Positions 47,515 through 58,700 of a DNA stretch of 64,000 bases are shown here, in pieces (position 1 is the stretch's first letter; each line of letters begins with the position of its first letter). The notes beneath the pieces are model-generated. The model searched no databases. It saw nothing but the letters and a program-made list of their open reading frames with translations, and was not told where the DNA came from. The DNA lies in NCBI RefSeq assembly GCF_037038585.1, contig NW_027288510.1, forward strand, positions 2,857,001 through 2,921,000, written 5' to 3'. The DNA comes from Patagioenas fasciata (lineage: Eukaryota > Chordata > Aves > Columbiformes > Columbidae). Position numbers and translations under genes: made by a program.

Positions 47515-47692
47515 AAAGAGGTGGTAAAACACCAGCCAGAGAGGTGGTGGCTGAACCATCCCTGGAGACATCCCAGGCCAGGCTGGACGGGGCTCTGAGC
47601 ACCCTGAGCTGGTGAAGATGTCCCTGTCATGGCAGGGGGGGCACTGGGGGAGCTTTGAAGGTCCCTTCAACCCAAACTGTGATTCTGTGGTG
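47515..47692 (+). mobile_element. CR1 3' fragment
   Basis: AGAGGTGGTGGCTGAACCAT, GACATCCCAGGCCAGGCTGG and AAGATGTCCCTGTCATGGCA lead to CAACCCAAACTGTGATTCTG at the 3' end. It is inverted relative to the 41412 copy. Confidence 0.85.
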
Positions 47693-49417
47693 TAAGATGG
47701 ACTCTGACGTTCTTCAGGAAGGCCACCATCATCTTTGCTTGGTTTGCATGACACGTACTTGCAGTGTGGTCCTACTGTGTGGCAGGAGCTTCCTGGTGCC
47801 ACTGCAGCTCCAGCAATGACAATGAACAACAAAACCGTTTTCACGGTTCTTTGGTATTTTAGGAATTTTGGAGCTGTTGACTGTGCAGCCGGCGTGTGGG
47901 AGGAAAGCTGAACGAGAGCAGTGAAATGCGCAAGGGCAGCAGGAAGCCCAAGCAAGTGTATCAGAACAGGGACTGGGGTGGAATCTGCGATCTGTGAAAT
48001 ACATGGAGCAAGTTGGACACCAGTCTGTTCTACCAAGTCAGCACTGACTGGTTTAGTTCAGTTAAACATCCTCGCGAAGCTGGATTTGCAGTGCAGTCCA
48101 ACCCAGGGTCTGGGTCAAAAGCAAACCCCGAAGCTATGATGAAACCCAGCCTTGCTCTGGCATAGGAGAGCAGCTAATAGCAAAGAAACCAACCCTCATT
48201 CACTTGCTGAACTTCCCTTATTTATTGCTTTGCTAGACAGGAATAAATACTCAATAAGCTTCCTGTCCCTAAATTATTGCATTCTTCTGCGTTCTTGATT
48301 CCTTTTATTTTTAAATTAAACCAGGCTAAACCCCACGGGATTGATGTCCTCTCATTGCATGAGCTAGAAAGGGTTCATGGTCTGATCGTCGTCTGGAGGA
48401 TCACACGATGGCTTGGGGTGGAGGTATTTTCCTGAAATAGTTTGGAGTAGCTCTGGGGTTTGGGATGTGCTCCCTTTCTCCCTTCAGTGTCTCCCCTCCC
48501 TCCTTTCTTCCCTCCCAGCTACAGGGATCTCTGACTTCAAGTAGGATGGAGGATGCTGTGGGAGATGCCTTTGGGTCTCTGGAGCTGGAGGACAAGAGAG
48601 GCGATTAAGAGCAGCTGACAGGGGCTCAGCACAGCCTTCCAGCCCCCTCCCCTTGGGGATGTGTTCCATACCCTCTTTGCTGTCTCTCCACGAGACCTTT
48701 TGGGAGTATTTCTACTCCCAGAGGAATTTAAAGGGATTGTAAATTCTCAGTGGAGCTGTGGCTGCGCAGGTTGTGTCCTGCCATGGGGCTGTGCTGCCGT
48801 TTGCCTAGGGAAAAATGAGCAGCCCTTTGGCTGGAGGGAATTTTCGGTGGGATCTACCATGGCCAGGTGTCGGATCCGCAAAGTCGTGGTCCCGGGGAAG
48901 CGCAGGCTGGGAATGAGGAGCCGGGCTGTGCCGATGAGCTCCTGGCTTCTTTGGGAGCGTTTCCATGTGATTCCCATCAGGAACATGGATCTGTGCATCC
49001 TGTTCCAGTTTGTGCAGCTACACAGCTCAACCCCAAGGAGGAAAAAAAACCAACATTCTTCAGATGCTGCTTTTGGGGAGGGTGGGGGAAGGAGCAGGCG
49101 GGTTCCTTCCACCCCGTTGTTTGAGACTGAGCGCTGTTGCAGCGTTTTAAGAGAGCCCAGCATCTGCACAAAGCTCCTCTGTGTGTTTTTACAAACTTAG
49201 AACCTCCATGTGAGGAAACAGCAGCCGCCTCTGAGCCCCAGCCTTTTCAGCTTAAACACAGAGTATGGGGACAATACAGCAAGCAGAACAAAATCCCCGT
49301 GCCTCTAGAGGTGGGATCTTCACAGCTATAATAACTTACCTGCGGCCATTCATGTTGTGGTGGCCTGTCGTGTCTTTCCCAGTGGGTGAACTGGACATTT
49401 AAAGGGACGTGGCTGGA

Positions 49418-49560
49418 ATCATAGAACCGTTTTGGTTGGAGAAGATGTTTAAGATCATCAAGTCCAACCGTTGACCTCACACTGCCAAGTCCACCTCTAA
49501 TCCACGTCCCTGAGAGCCTCATCCATGCGTCTTTTAAACCTTCCCAGGGATGGTGACAGT
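49418..49560 (-). mobile_element. CR1 3' end fragment
   Basis: The plus strand reads AATCATAGAACCGTTTTGGT, AAGATCATCAAGTCCAACCG and ends at CCCAGGGATGGTGAC. About 140 bp of tail lies just upstream of the COLGALT2-like exon 2. Confidence 0.8.
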
Positions 49561-49896
49561 TGGCAAGGAGAATTCACCGTGTGGTCATTAAGAACAGAAT
49601 TCAGTCCTGTACCTGCTCGGTGCTAAAGCTGCTGTGGTCTCGATGAGGCAGGAGGAGATGAGCAGAGGGGAGAGATGTGCAAGGATGCCCGCGTTCTGGC
49701 TTTGTGGGGAATCTGGGCTTTGCTCTGTGCTTAAACAAGGACTTGCACCTCTGTGGAGCTGCCCCGAGTTCTTCCAGGAACCGGATGTGCCTGTAATAAA
49801 TAGCTCGTGCCTCTGTTTGACTCAATTGCTGGCTGGGAAAAAGCGAAGGACCTAAACCGTGTGTTAATGGGGCTCTTTGTGCTCTCGTTTTTCCAG

Positions 49897-50007
49897 GGTG
49901 GCCACTGCCCGCAATGTTGACACCACCACAGCAATGCTTAGAGAGTGGCTGAAGAACGTGCAGAACCTCTACCACGGTGTGGAGTGGAGGCCGATGGAAG
50001 AGCCCCG
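49897..50007 (+). CDS. COLGALT2: COLGALT2-like exon 2 segment
   Basis: 111 bp. The acceptor is gtttttccag and the donor gtgagcac, so both splice sites are intact. It encodes [20 protein letters not shown], then [16 protein letters not shown]. The length equals that of the family exon. The family-conserved D-H-N at the start reads A-R-N here. Residues REWLKNVQ and VEWRPM fit COLGALT2. An upstream exon encoding the signal peptide should exist but was not found. Confidence 0.85.
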
Positions 50008-51247
50008 GTGAGCACTGCAGTGAGGGGCTGACTGTTTGGTCTGTATCTCCGGTTTTCTAGATTTTCTGGTCTCAAATAAGGAGGTGTACTTAAAATGTAG
50101 ATTTTGTGGGGGGAGGCGGGTCTGTCCCATTTAAACTGTGTCCTTATGGAGCCCATAAAAAGGTCTCTGACTTCAGTGAAGCAACTCATGCAGAAATTCA
50201 GCAAATCTTTTCCGTTCAGTTATTTAACGTCTGCAGCTGCTCTCTGTGCCTGGAAAACAAATCACATCAAAAACTACAGGGAATAAAAACTGTCATTCTT
50301 TATTTTCAAGGAAGCAGAGAAATCGTAGCCCATTCCCATTAGTGTCTATGAAAGTTCTGTTCGAGACATTGAATTCTCAGTAAGTTCTGAGCCAGAGAAC
50401 TAGATTTAATTCAGCATATTATGCCTTTGCATGACTTGCAGGATCATTGCTTTGAAATACGATAGTAGGTTTAAAGAGCATCCTCCTATAAGGAATGAAA
50501 AGCAACACCTATTTATATGCAGAATTTCAAAGAGGAAGAACTCTGTGTGTTTGGTTTGTATCCTGACTTGTTATTCCACACAGGGCTCTGTCCCGGTGTT
50601 TCCTTCCATCTTTGTAACAAAGCGTTTGCTTTTGGACCTGATCCTGAGAACAGAGACACGTGGCTAACTTCACTCACGTGCTTGGGCCCCTGGCGCTGGG
50701 CGCTGGGTGTCTGTAGATTTCAGAGCTGTTAGCAGGATGTGTTAACAGTTGCTAGTGATGCCCAGACCCAAGGGAATCCAGATTGCCTTCATCTTCTCAC
50801 CCTCCGTTCTGTTGATTCTACTGGGCTCAAGGAAGCTGTGTTTATAGTTTAAACTTGAATTGTAGCAGAGGAGAGATGACTTTCTACCAGAGGGTCAGGT
50901 GAGGTAAATCAGCTTCAGCCCATTTTGGTGGTGTAACCTCTGCTTCCATCAGGGCCTGTTGCTGCTGAAGAAACTCCTGGGTGTGTTTGATGGTGCTGTT
51001 TTGCTTTCAGTCACTTGCTCAGCCCAAAACGCTGCAGCGCTGCTTGTTTTCCAGTGCCCTGTGTACACACGCCAGCACGAAACTTGGAATCTTTCTCTCT
51101 CAAAACCGCTCCTGGGTTGCCTGAGGTGACTCTAACACTGTTTTTATTTTGGAAAGAAGATAGTAAGGGAACTTTTTATTTTTCTAACTAGCGCAATAGG
51201 TTTCTAGACATGGGTTGCAGTCACTTTCTTTTGGTTTTTTTTGCTAC
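50008..51247. other. COLGALT2: COLGALT2-like intron 2
   Basis: 1.24 kb with a good donor. It ends in a pyrimidine tract followed by AC instead of AG. No repeat was recognised. Confidence 0.7.
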
Positions 51248-51365
51248 GTCTTACCCAGAAGAATTTGGGCCAAAACATTGGCCAAGCTCCCGATTCACTC
51301 ACGTGACGAAACTCCGACCGGCAGCCCTGCGTGCTGCACGAGAGAAGGGGTCAGACCACATCCTG
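51248..51365 (+). pseudogene. COLGALT2: COLGALT2-like exon 3 segment with lost splice acceptor
   Basis: 118 bp by homology, with donor gtaagtac. It encodes SYPEEFGPKHWPSSRFTHVT, then KLRPAALRAAREKGSDHIL. The conserved W and Y of the family's EKWSDYIL motif are G and H here. The bases at the expected acceptor are AC (51246-51247) instead of AG, behind an intact pyrimidine tract. The nearest upstream AG (51219-51220) would keep frame but add nine mostly hydrophobic residues (HFLLVFFAT), and that AG lacks a pyrimidine tract of its own. Confidence 0.8.
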
Positions 51366-52042
51366 GTAAGTACAGGGTTTGATTTATTAACTGTCCTCAG
51401 GCAAAAGCTTTTCAGATGGTCACTCTGATAACTCCGGGGCTGCCAAAAAGTTTCCTGTCCATCTAAAGACAAAGCTCTCTGCAGTGAGATGCCGTGTATC
51501 CTTTCTTGGTCTGATGAGCAAGAGAGTTTGCAGCTGGAGAGAGAAGTCCATGGGTAAACCCAAGGTTTGTTGCCCAGCGGTCAGGACTGAACGTAGTCCT
51601 GGTGGTGGGTAGGTACCTGCAAGGGGCCCTCAGATGGAAACCCCACCTGTTAGTGATGGAATGTAAGGGGAATAGTTCTACGGAACAGTTGTGAACAGAT
51701 GTGTGGCTTTGGTGACTGCAGCAGCCACTTTTTAAGAGTGATCCTCTTTGCAGAATAAATGCACCCTGAATTTTCAGCAGTGATGTTTTCCCCCGCAGCT
51801 CCGTTGCCCCAGTGTTGGAGGAACATTCCGTGGAGTGCGAGGGAAACTCCGCATCTCTTCTCATCTCATAATGTACCTTTAACAGAGATGTGTCCTACGG
51901 TATCAAAACCAGCAGCTCAGTGCTTTTTGGGTTTTTTTTGACAACCTCATGCCTCTGGCTGCCTTGTTCCCAAGAAAGCATCAGGGCAAGCATATCATTT
52001 AATCTAATAACAAATTTATTTTTCTCTTCCCCTCTTCTCTAA
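51366..52042. other. COLGALT2: COLGALT2-like intron 3
   Basis: 677 bp with donor gtaagtac. It ends in a strong pyrimidine tract followed by AA instead of AG. No repeat was recognised. Confidence 0.7.
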
Positions 52043-52177
52043 TTTATTGATACAGATAACTCACTGACCAACGCAGAAACCCTGAACCTGTTGATAGCAG
52101 AAAACAAGACCTTGGTGGCACCAATGCTCGAGTCTCGCTCTCTCTACTCAAATTTCTGGTGTGGCATCACCCCCCAG
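52043..52177 (+). pseudogene. COLGALT2: COLGALT2-like exon 4 segment with lost acceptor and GC donor
   Basis: 135 bp, identical in length to the family exon. It encodes [20 protein letters not shown], then [20 protein letters not shown] and GITPQ. The DxD metal/nucleotide-sugar motif (DTD) remains. The acceptor position (52041-52042) reads AA after a strong pyrimidine tract. The only AG just downstream (52054-52055) would shift the frame and give a stop after three codons. The donor is GC (CAG then gcaagt), a known functional minor class. Confidence 0.8.
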
Positions 52178-55100
52178 GCAAGTGACCTCCTGAACGCTAC
52201 GGGGCGACTGTGCAAGCTGTGTTTGCAGAGGCCTCTTGTGTCTGTGAAGTGGTGGGTTGTGGTTTCTGTCCCGTGGGCTTTCCTGGCTGTTTTTGTAGCG
52301 TCCTTTTCTGAAAAGAAGCTGCTGTAGCTCGGTGACGTGCACTCAGCTCAGCTTGCGCCTCTCTGAGTGGCAGCATCCCAAATCTTGGTGGGTACCTTTG
52401 GGAAAGGTCCATACGTTTATAGGAAATCTGGGAATGAGGGCAGAGAGGACACTGCGGTCTATCAGTGTTTTTCAGGCTTTGTTTTCTAACCGAGCTGTAG
52501 GTACGAGCAGAGCAATGCGTGTTCTGCATTGGGTGTGCAGGCACGTAGCTGGAACTTGCTGCCTTGTCTGAGATTTCTCGCTTGAAAAAGCTGAATCTGG
52601 AGGAAGCTGAGCTTGTTTAGCCAAAAGTCCTGGGAAATGATACAATCCCACTAACTACATAAAAAATACTGATATACACACCAGAATTTATTTGAGGTCA
52701 CTCCATATGTTTGTTTAATGGCCTTAAATCTCTTGGTACATAATTTTAGACAAGCTTTCCTGTATAGTGATGCTAATCAGAGAGGAATTTGCTTTTCTTT
52801 CTACAGCTTTCTGTTGTATATAGGTTGTTTTTCTCACACATGAACAAGATTTATGTGTTGGGGCAACATTGTTTGCCTTGTAGAAATTAGTTTTGTGCTT
52901 CTTTCTCAAATCATAGATGCTGCAGTAAATATTGGTACAAAGATGCTGCCTAGTAGGAGTAACATCATTTTTAGAGCCAGAATGAGATTGAGCTATCACT
53001 TGACAAGTAGATCCACATCGCTGTGGTCAGTGTGGGTCAGCGGTGATTTTTTGCCTTTTTTCACTCTTTTTCTTTGGAATGTTCTTGACTGAGCTCCAGA
53101 TGGGCTTCCTCAGACAGTCAGCCTTGTGGGATCGTTTCTGGAAACAAATGGACATCGGTGCAGTGAGCAAGACTGCATCGAGCTGATCCAGGCCACAAGG
53201 GAAGGGTCATTGAAAGGTCCTTGACCACACAGAATGGGGTAGAAAGTTGATGAGGCACGAGGAGAATGAGGAGTTAAAGTAGTTTGTGGTGAGACACGAG
53301 AGGTGATGATTGTCTAAGGTAGCGATCAATCATGTATTAGCTAGAGAAATGTAAGCAGCGCGTAATCTAACTATAATTATCCAAGTATAAATAATGTAAC
53401 TACAAAATCAGCAGTTTAAGACTATATAACCTGATCAAACTTTACATTAAACAGCTTCAGTTTATAACTCTCATAGAGTTGTCGGAGTCCATTCTTCTCC
53501 CGCGCAGTCTGAGGTGAGGACTATAATTAATACTCGTTTCTCCAAGCCCACAGGTAAATCTCAATAATGAGATGGGGTTTTTGACCTGTTTGCTGCTCTG
53601 CTGCTGGCAGGTGTTTCATCATCCCTTGGGGATGTTAGAGAGGCTCCATGCTCCAGCCATTTCCTGCCCTCTTGCTTTGCTCCAGAGAGCTACCCGGTTA
53701 CTAATTATTGTCATTATTGCTGGAGTGAAATGAAGAACAAACTCCATTTCCCACTTCTGGTGTAAAACATCCTCTGGCAGTCTCCTTCTGTAGGATTTCT
53801 TGAGGAAGGTCTTTGTTTTTAAAGCTCTCGGTGATTATATTTTTTCTTTTACAGAAACCACCGAATCTTTTCTCTTTTGGCCCCCACACCATCTTATGAC
53901 AGGGAGTTCCACAAGTCAGACCAACTAATTGAGTAAAAATAGCAGGAAAAGGTCCTGAACTCGCCAAATTCTTGGGAAGTAAATACACAGATAAGAAAAG
54001 GGGTGTGTGGGGGGGTGTGTTTACTTGTTTCAGTTGTTGTTTTAAAATGGAGAAATAAACTTTATAGGAAAGGCATTGTCCTTTAAATGTTTAAGGTGAA
54101 GTCCTGATGTAAATCAGCAGTTCTCCACAGCCTGGCATGGGGCTCTGCCAGTGTGCGCCAGCCCCAGCCCCGGCCCCTGCTGTTACCTCTCCAGCAGAAA
54201 ATCGCCATCATTACCAGGATTACTGAGAAAAGGAGGGGAAAAAAACCTAGCAGCAAATGCATCTTGCAGGATTTGCTGAAAAAAGCTGCTCAGATGAAGA
54301 GGAAAGTTCCCACTTTTTTTCCTTTTCTCTTAGTTACTGCTGCTTGTTTCTGTGCTCGCAGTCCTGCAGCTTCGTGCTCTCAGCCCTGCTCTCCCTGGAG
54401 ACTTGGGGAGGGAGCAGGAACTGGAGAACGCCCTAAAACACAAAGCCAAACCCAGCTGCAGACAGCCTGACATTCAGCTGTCGTGAAGCTGTCCTTAGGA
54501 GAGCACAGCAGTGCTGACAAGTTGGAGTCTTTCTTGGCTACAGGTGATTTATGAGCCATGAAAAGCCCCACAAGCCCGTAGTGAGCAAGTGGAGGAGGAC
54601 AAAAATGAAGTTTCCAGCATCTTTCACCCGTGGGCACTCTCGGCCGTCTGTTAACGTTGGATGTTTTAACCCTTCCCGCAGCGGGAATGCCGGTCAGGGC
54701 TCTGCCCGCTCGCTGCTCTTCGTGGACATCTGAGACATCCAGGCCTCACAGCGTGGTCAGAAGGTTTCCGAAGGGCAAACCAACAGATGCATAAACAGAC
54801 AAACGCACCACACGGTGCTTCTGCGCAAAGGCAGGGTAAAGTGGTTCTGCAGTGATTTGCTCGGCTGTTGCTAGGATGCTCTTGGAAAATATAAATCAAA
54901 AGTAACTTCAACTGATTTTAGTGACTCATCATTTCTGTAAAGACCAGAATCCACTACGGACCCAACCGTCAGCCATATTCAGATGTCTAATTGGTGCATT
55001 AGGACTTTCTTTCAGGGGGAATTCAGTGTATTGATTTCCAAATCTGATAGCTTTAGACATATGGCACCTGCAGACCCAGCTGTGAGCTGCACAAGGCGGG

Positions 55101-55584
55101 TGTCGCACCCTCAGTGCCGAAAGGTTGGCAAAGCTCTTTAGGTCATGGCCAGAAATACTTTGCAGGTCCTATTCGGTGAGACACTGAATGTCCTTTGTGC
55201 TTGTTGAACACAGAGGATGCCACAGATGCTCAGCAGCTTCCAGGGTCAGAGCTGAGAGTCTATGTGCAAAAAAAAGGTTTCCAGAGAGCCAGGGGAAAAA
55301 AATCCGAGATTTGAAGCTCTGTTGCAAGGGAATTTTGTAGCAGAAAGGCTTGAATTTCCATTAGCTGCTGAAAAGCAGAGAGAAGGTCATATTTTAACCT
55401 TTTTGGTTGAAGATTGTTTCTGAATACTTGACTGAGCCCTTTTCAAAATGGGGACACTTCACAATCTGAGAACTGAGCACTGATCCGTCTCTGCTGAGCA
55501 GGACTAAGGGCAGGAGCTTTTGCTGGGGAGCAGCTGTGAAACTGAAGTCTTCTGTCACATCCAGCCCTCTGCTTCTGTTTGCAG
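52178..55584. other. COLGALT2: COLGALT2-like intron 4
   Basis: 3.4 kb, a GC-AG intron. It holds a possible solo LTR (53125-53552); nothing else was recognised. Confidence 0.7.
53125..53552 (+). mobile_element. Possible solo LTR
   Basis: The segment begins TGTGGGATCG and ends AAGCCCACA. It contains a TATA-type box (CTATATAACC, about 53423) followed by ATTAAAC and a GTCGGAGTCCATTCTTCTCC segment, an arrangement that recalls the R-U5 of avian ERVK-type LTRs. No target-site duplication was seen and the 5' end is a guess. It lies in the intron between COLGALT2-like exons 4 and 5. Confidence 0.35.
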
Positions 55585-55789
55585 GGCTATTACAAAAGGA
55601 CCCTGGTCTACCCCCTGATCCGGGAATGGAAGAGGACAGGCTGGTTTGCTGTCCCGATGGTTCATTCCACCTTCCTCATCGACTTGAGGAAAGAAGCCTC
55701 CACCAAGCTGATGTTCTACCCCCCGCATCAGGACTACACCTGGAGCTTTGACGATACCATGGTCTTTGCCTTCTCCAGTCGCCAGGCAG
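55585..55789 (+). CDS. COLGALT2: COLGALT2-like exon 5 segment
   Basis: 205 bp. The acceptor is ctgtttgcag and the donor gtgtgtct. It encodes [20 protein letters not shown], then [40 protein letters not shown] and FAFSSRQA. This is the most recognisable exon of the locus; the [16 protein letters not shown] and [10 protein letters not shown] blocks are characteristic of COLGALT1/2. Splice sites and frame are intact. Confidence 0.93.
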
Positions 55790-58700
55790 GTGTGTCTGGA
55801 GACTTTGCTGGGCAGGATTCACTCGTAGACATGCAGATCTTTACTTTGGAGTTCACAGACCAAAAGCCAATTTTTTGGCTTCAGTGGTGAGTTAAGACCC
55901 TGTTCCCTTTTCTCTTTTGGATCTGGTCAGGGACAACCAGCAGCAAGTGAGTGGCAGTGCAGCTTTGAATCACAGATAGCTTCAAAAGACATGGGAACTA
56001 TTCTAGGGACGAAGGCAATGTTTCAGAGACCAAATTAGTGGCATCTACCTTTGTTTTTTGTCACAGTGAGATGATAGCGAGCACAAGTGAATGCTGTGAG
56101 AGTGGAAGGCACTCTGTAGTTGTCTAAATTCACCACTTCCAGGAGACTCCATGAGGAAGGGGTGAGGACAAGAGACACTTTTTAGACGTTGCAGTGTTTG
56201 TGCAAAATAAAACCCAAGTTGCTTGCCTGCAGTGCTTGATGAAGCTTTGCTTTGTGGCAGCTCAGCAGGAATTGTCTGAGAGTTAAGAGGTTTTTCTTTT
56301 GTTGGTTCTGTTTGCTTTAAGCAGAATCAGTGCAACTTTCAGGGAGTGATGTGGGGGCTGTGGGCTGTGCTCAGAGGAAATTTCTTGCTGGCGTGAGAGC
56401 GGTAAAATCTCCACAGAACTGACGCCTCACTGGGACTTTGGGAGAATGAGTCAAGAACCAGTCCTTGAGATGTTTGGGACCAGTTTCTACAAGACATTGG
56501 GAGGATTTCAGTTAGATCTGAAACTCAGGAGTCCTTTCGGGCCAAGGCACCACCTCAGCGTCTTCTTCTACCTGGAACGGCTGTTGGTGTGTGCAGAGCT
56601 CCATGTGTCTTGGGGGATTCGCTGTCTCTTAGTGCACGATAGCACTGCTACAGCTGCTTGTTCTTCTGCTGAGGATGGTCAGTCCTGTTTATTTTTGGAT
56701 CTGGTGGGTATTCTGTCTCTAGCGAAGTCCTGGCTGGCAGAACTGTGTCCCATCTATGAAAGGAGCTCCTGGGAAGGGTATGTTTTTAATGACCATCTGT
56801 ATTGTTCTTTGCCCTCCTGTGTTGAAAAGGGCAAAGTTTGGGGCCTTATAAAGGAAAAAATGACTGATGAAACCTCAGCGGCACTGATGAAACGCGCTTC
56901 TGTTCAGAGCTTCACAACTGGTTTGCTGGCTTACTGGGGTGAATTACTTGGGGAAAGTCGGGTCTTGGGTCTGCTGAGTGATGTACAGCTGGTGTTATCT
57001 GTCCTCTCCTTGTAAAAAGTTAAGGTGAGAAGGAGGGGCTGTTCTTGGGGTGCAGACAAGTAGAGGGAAAGTGAAGAAGTGTGGCTTGTCAACAGTGGCT
57101 TCTAGAGAAGAGCCAGGCTGAGCAATCTGCCTTTCCCACCACTTACAGAGCAGTGCAGCGACTGTTGGCAGCTTTCTTTTGAGTGATCCTTCTTGTTGCA
57201 AACAGCACTGCGAAAGACAGTGTTCTTGGCATGGTAAGCAGGGCTTTTTAAAACTCAGCTTCCAGGGGATGTGGAGCATGGATGAGTGGGAGAGGAGACG
57301 CAACCAGAGCTGAAATTGAGCCCTTGGGAGGCAGAGGAAGATGGGAGTTTGCAGGGCACTTTTGGGGCCCTGACCTTTTGAGTCAGGCCATGGGTATGTT
57401 GGCTCCAAAAGAGAACAGAGGTTTAGGTCCAGTGAGAAAAGCAGGTTCCCTCAAATCTGCCTGCCCCTTGTTCCCTCTGACAGCATCCAATTAGTCTGGG
57501 AACTGCATTGCATCAGCTCCAACTGCTTCAGAAATATTTCAGGGATCCAAACCCATCATTTTTTCCTTCCATCCTAGAACACTTCAGCTTTTTCCAGAGT
57601 TGACCTCGGCAGTCTGGCCCGCTGATCTTCTCAGATTGTTGGCTTGTGTCCTGGGCTGAGTTTTGTCACCCAGGACAAAAGGATGACATCCAAGTTCAGA
57701 AATGTGAAAAATGTATGGACTTTGAGGCATACTTCTCTTCAGAGTAATTCCACTTATTTCCCTGAAGCCATAAACGATGTTGGCTTTTGTCTGGGCCAAG
57801 TACTGCGCTTAACGCCTCAGGTCAGCCCATTGATTTTTCCAGCAGTGAATCTTCTGCTCGAAGCAGGTGGTTTGTGATGCTCCACAGAGACCATCCCACC
57901 TGTCCCACTTCTGCCGAGAGGGCGTGGGCTGCGGAGCACAGAACAAAACTCAGCGCAGGTGTTTTATTGAGGAGGGCGGTCTCCGTAGAGCCCTTTGCAC
58001 TGGCAAGATGATGTTGAGCTGGCCAGAGCTTCTGAGCTTCCTTCAGCCTGAGGCTCTGAGACCTCAGGCCAACCAGGAATGTCCAGTCGCAGGGATGTGG
58101 GGGAAATTTAGGTTGCCTAAATATGACTGTGGATTTATTTAAGGCATATGACTGTGAACCCTGCTCACTGCCTTACAAAGGCTAATAGTAACACCAGTAT
58201 CTCTAGCCTTCTGTCCTTTGTAGCAAACTTTTATTTTATTATAAAAACAGAGCCGGAGAGTGAGTCCCCCTCCCCGTTTTAAGGTAGATTTACCATTTTG
58301 AAGTAACTTTTATCCCAGAAGAAACAGAAATACTGGTGTGAATCTATGCAGATGAACTGTGTTTAAGCCAGCGGAAGATAAAAACGGAGATCAGTGAGCC
58401 AGATAAGATTAGTTGATTAGATCAGTGCCAAATCCATTAATATTAGCAGGTAGTGTTTTTTATTTTGCCATTTACCTAAATTGCAGCTGACAGCTGAATG
58501 TGTTTTGGCAGTAGTGTAGCCAGCAGCTTCCTCGCAGAACTTCAAACAGTAGAAACACCGGGGTCAGTAGTGCAGATAATTCTGCCTTGCTAAAAATACC
58601 AGGGATTTAGGAGGATTAATACATGAAAGCACCAACTCTCACCAGGTGGTGTCTGCTTTTCATTCATTTCCTAGAGGGACAAGGGTGATTCTGCTTGTTT

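Larger units (their letters stand above)
40144..49896. other. Gene-poor stretch between the LTR and COLGALT2-like exons
   Basis: 9.75 kb with CR1 fragments at 41412-41632, 42258-42675, 47515-47692 and 49418-49560. Open stretches, up to about 280 codons in antisense at 47191-48036, overlap CR1 and show no protein family. No COLGALT exon 1 and no dynein exon were recognised. Confidence 0.65.

Noticed and set aside
47191..48036. 281-codon antisense open frame
   Set aside because: It overlaps a CR1 tail (47515-47692), has low-complexity Pro/Ser-rich sequence and no family motif; the repeat explains part of its openness.
34150..49896. COLGALT exon 1 or downstream dynein exons
   Set aside because: Looked for the signal-peptide/LVAVLARNAAH-type segment and the VGGLASEN-type dynein segment in all frames; neither was seen.
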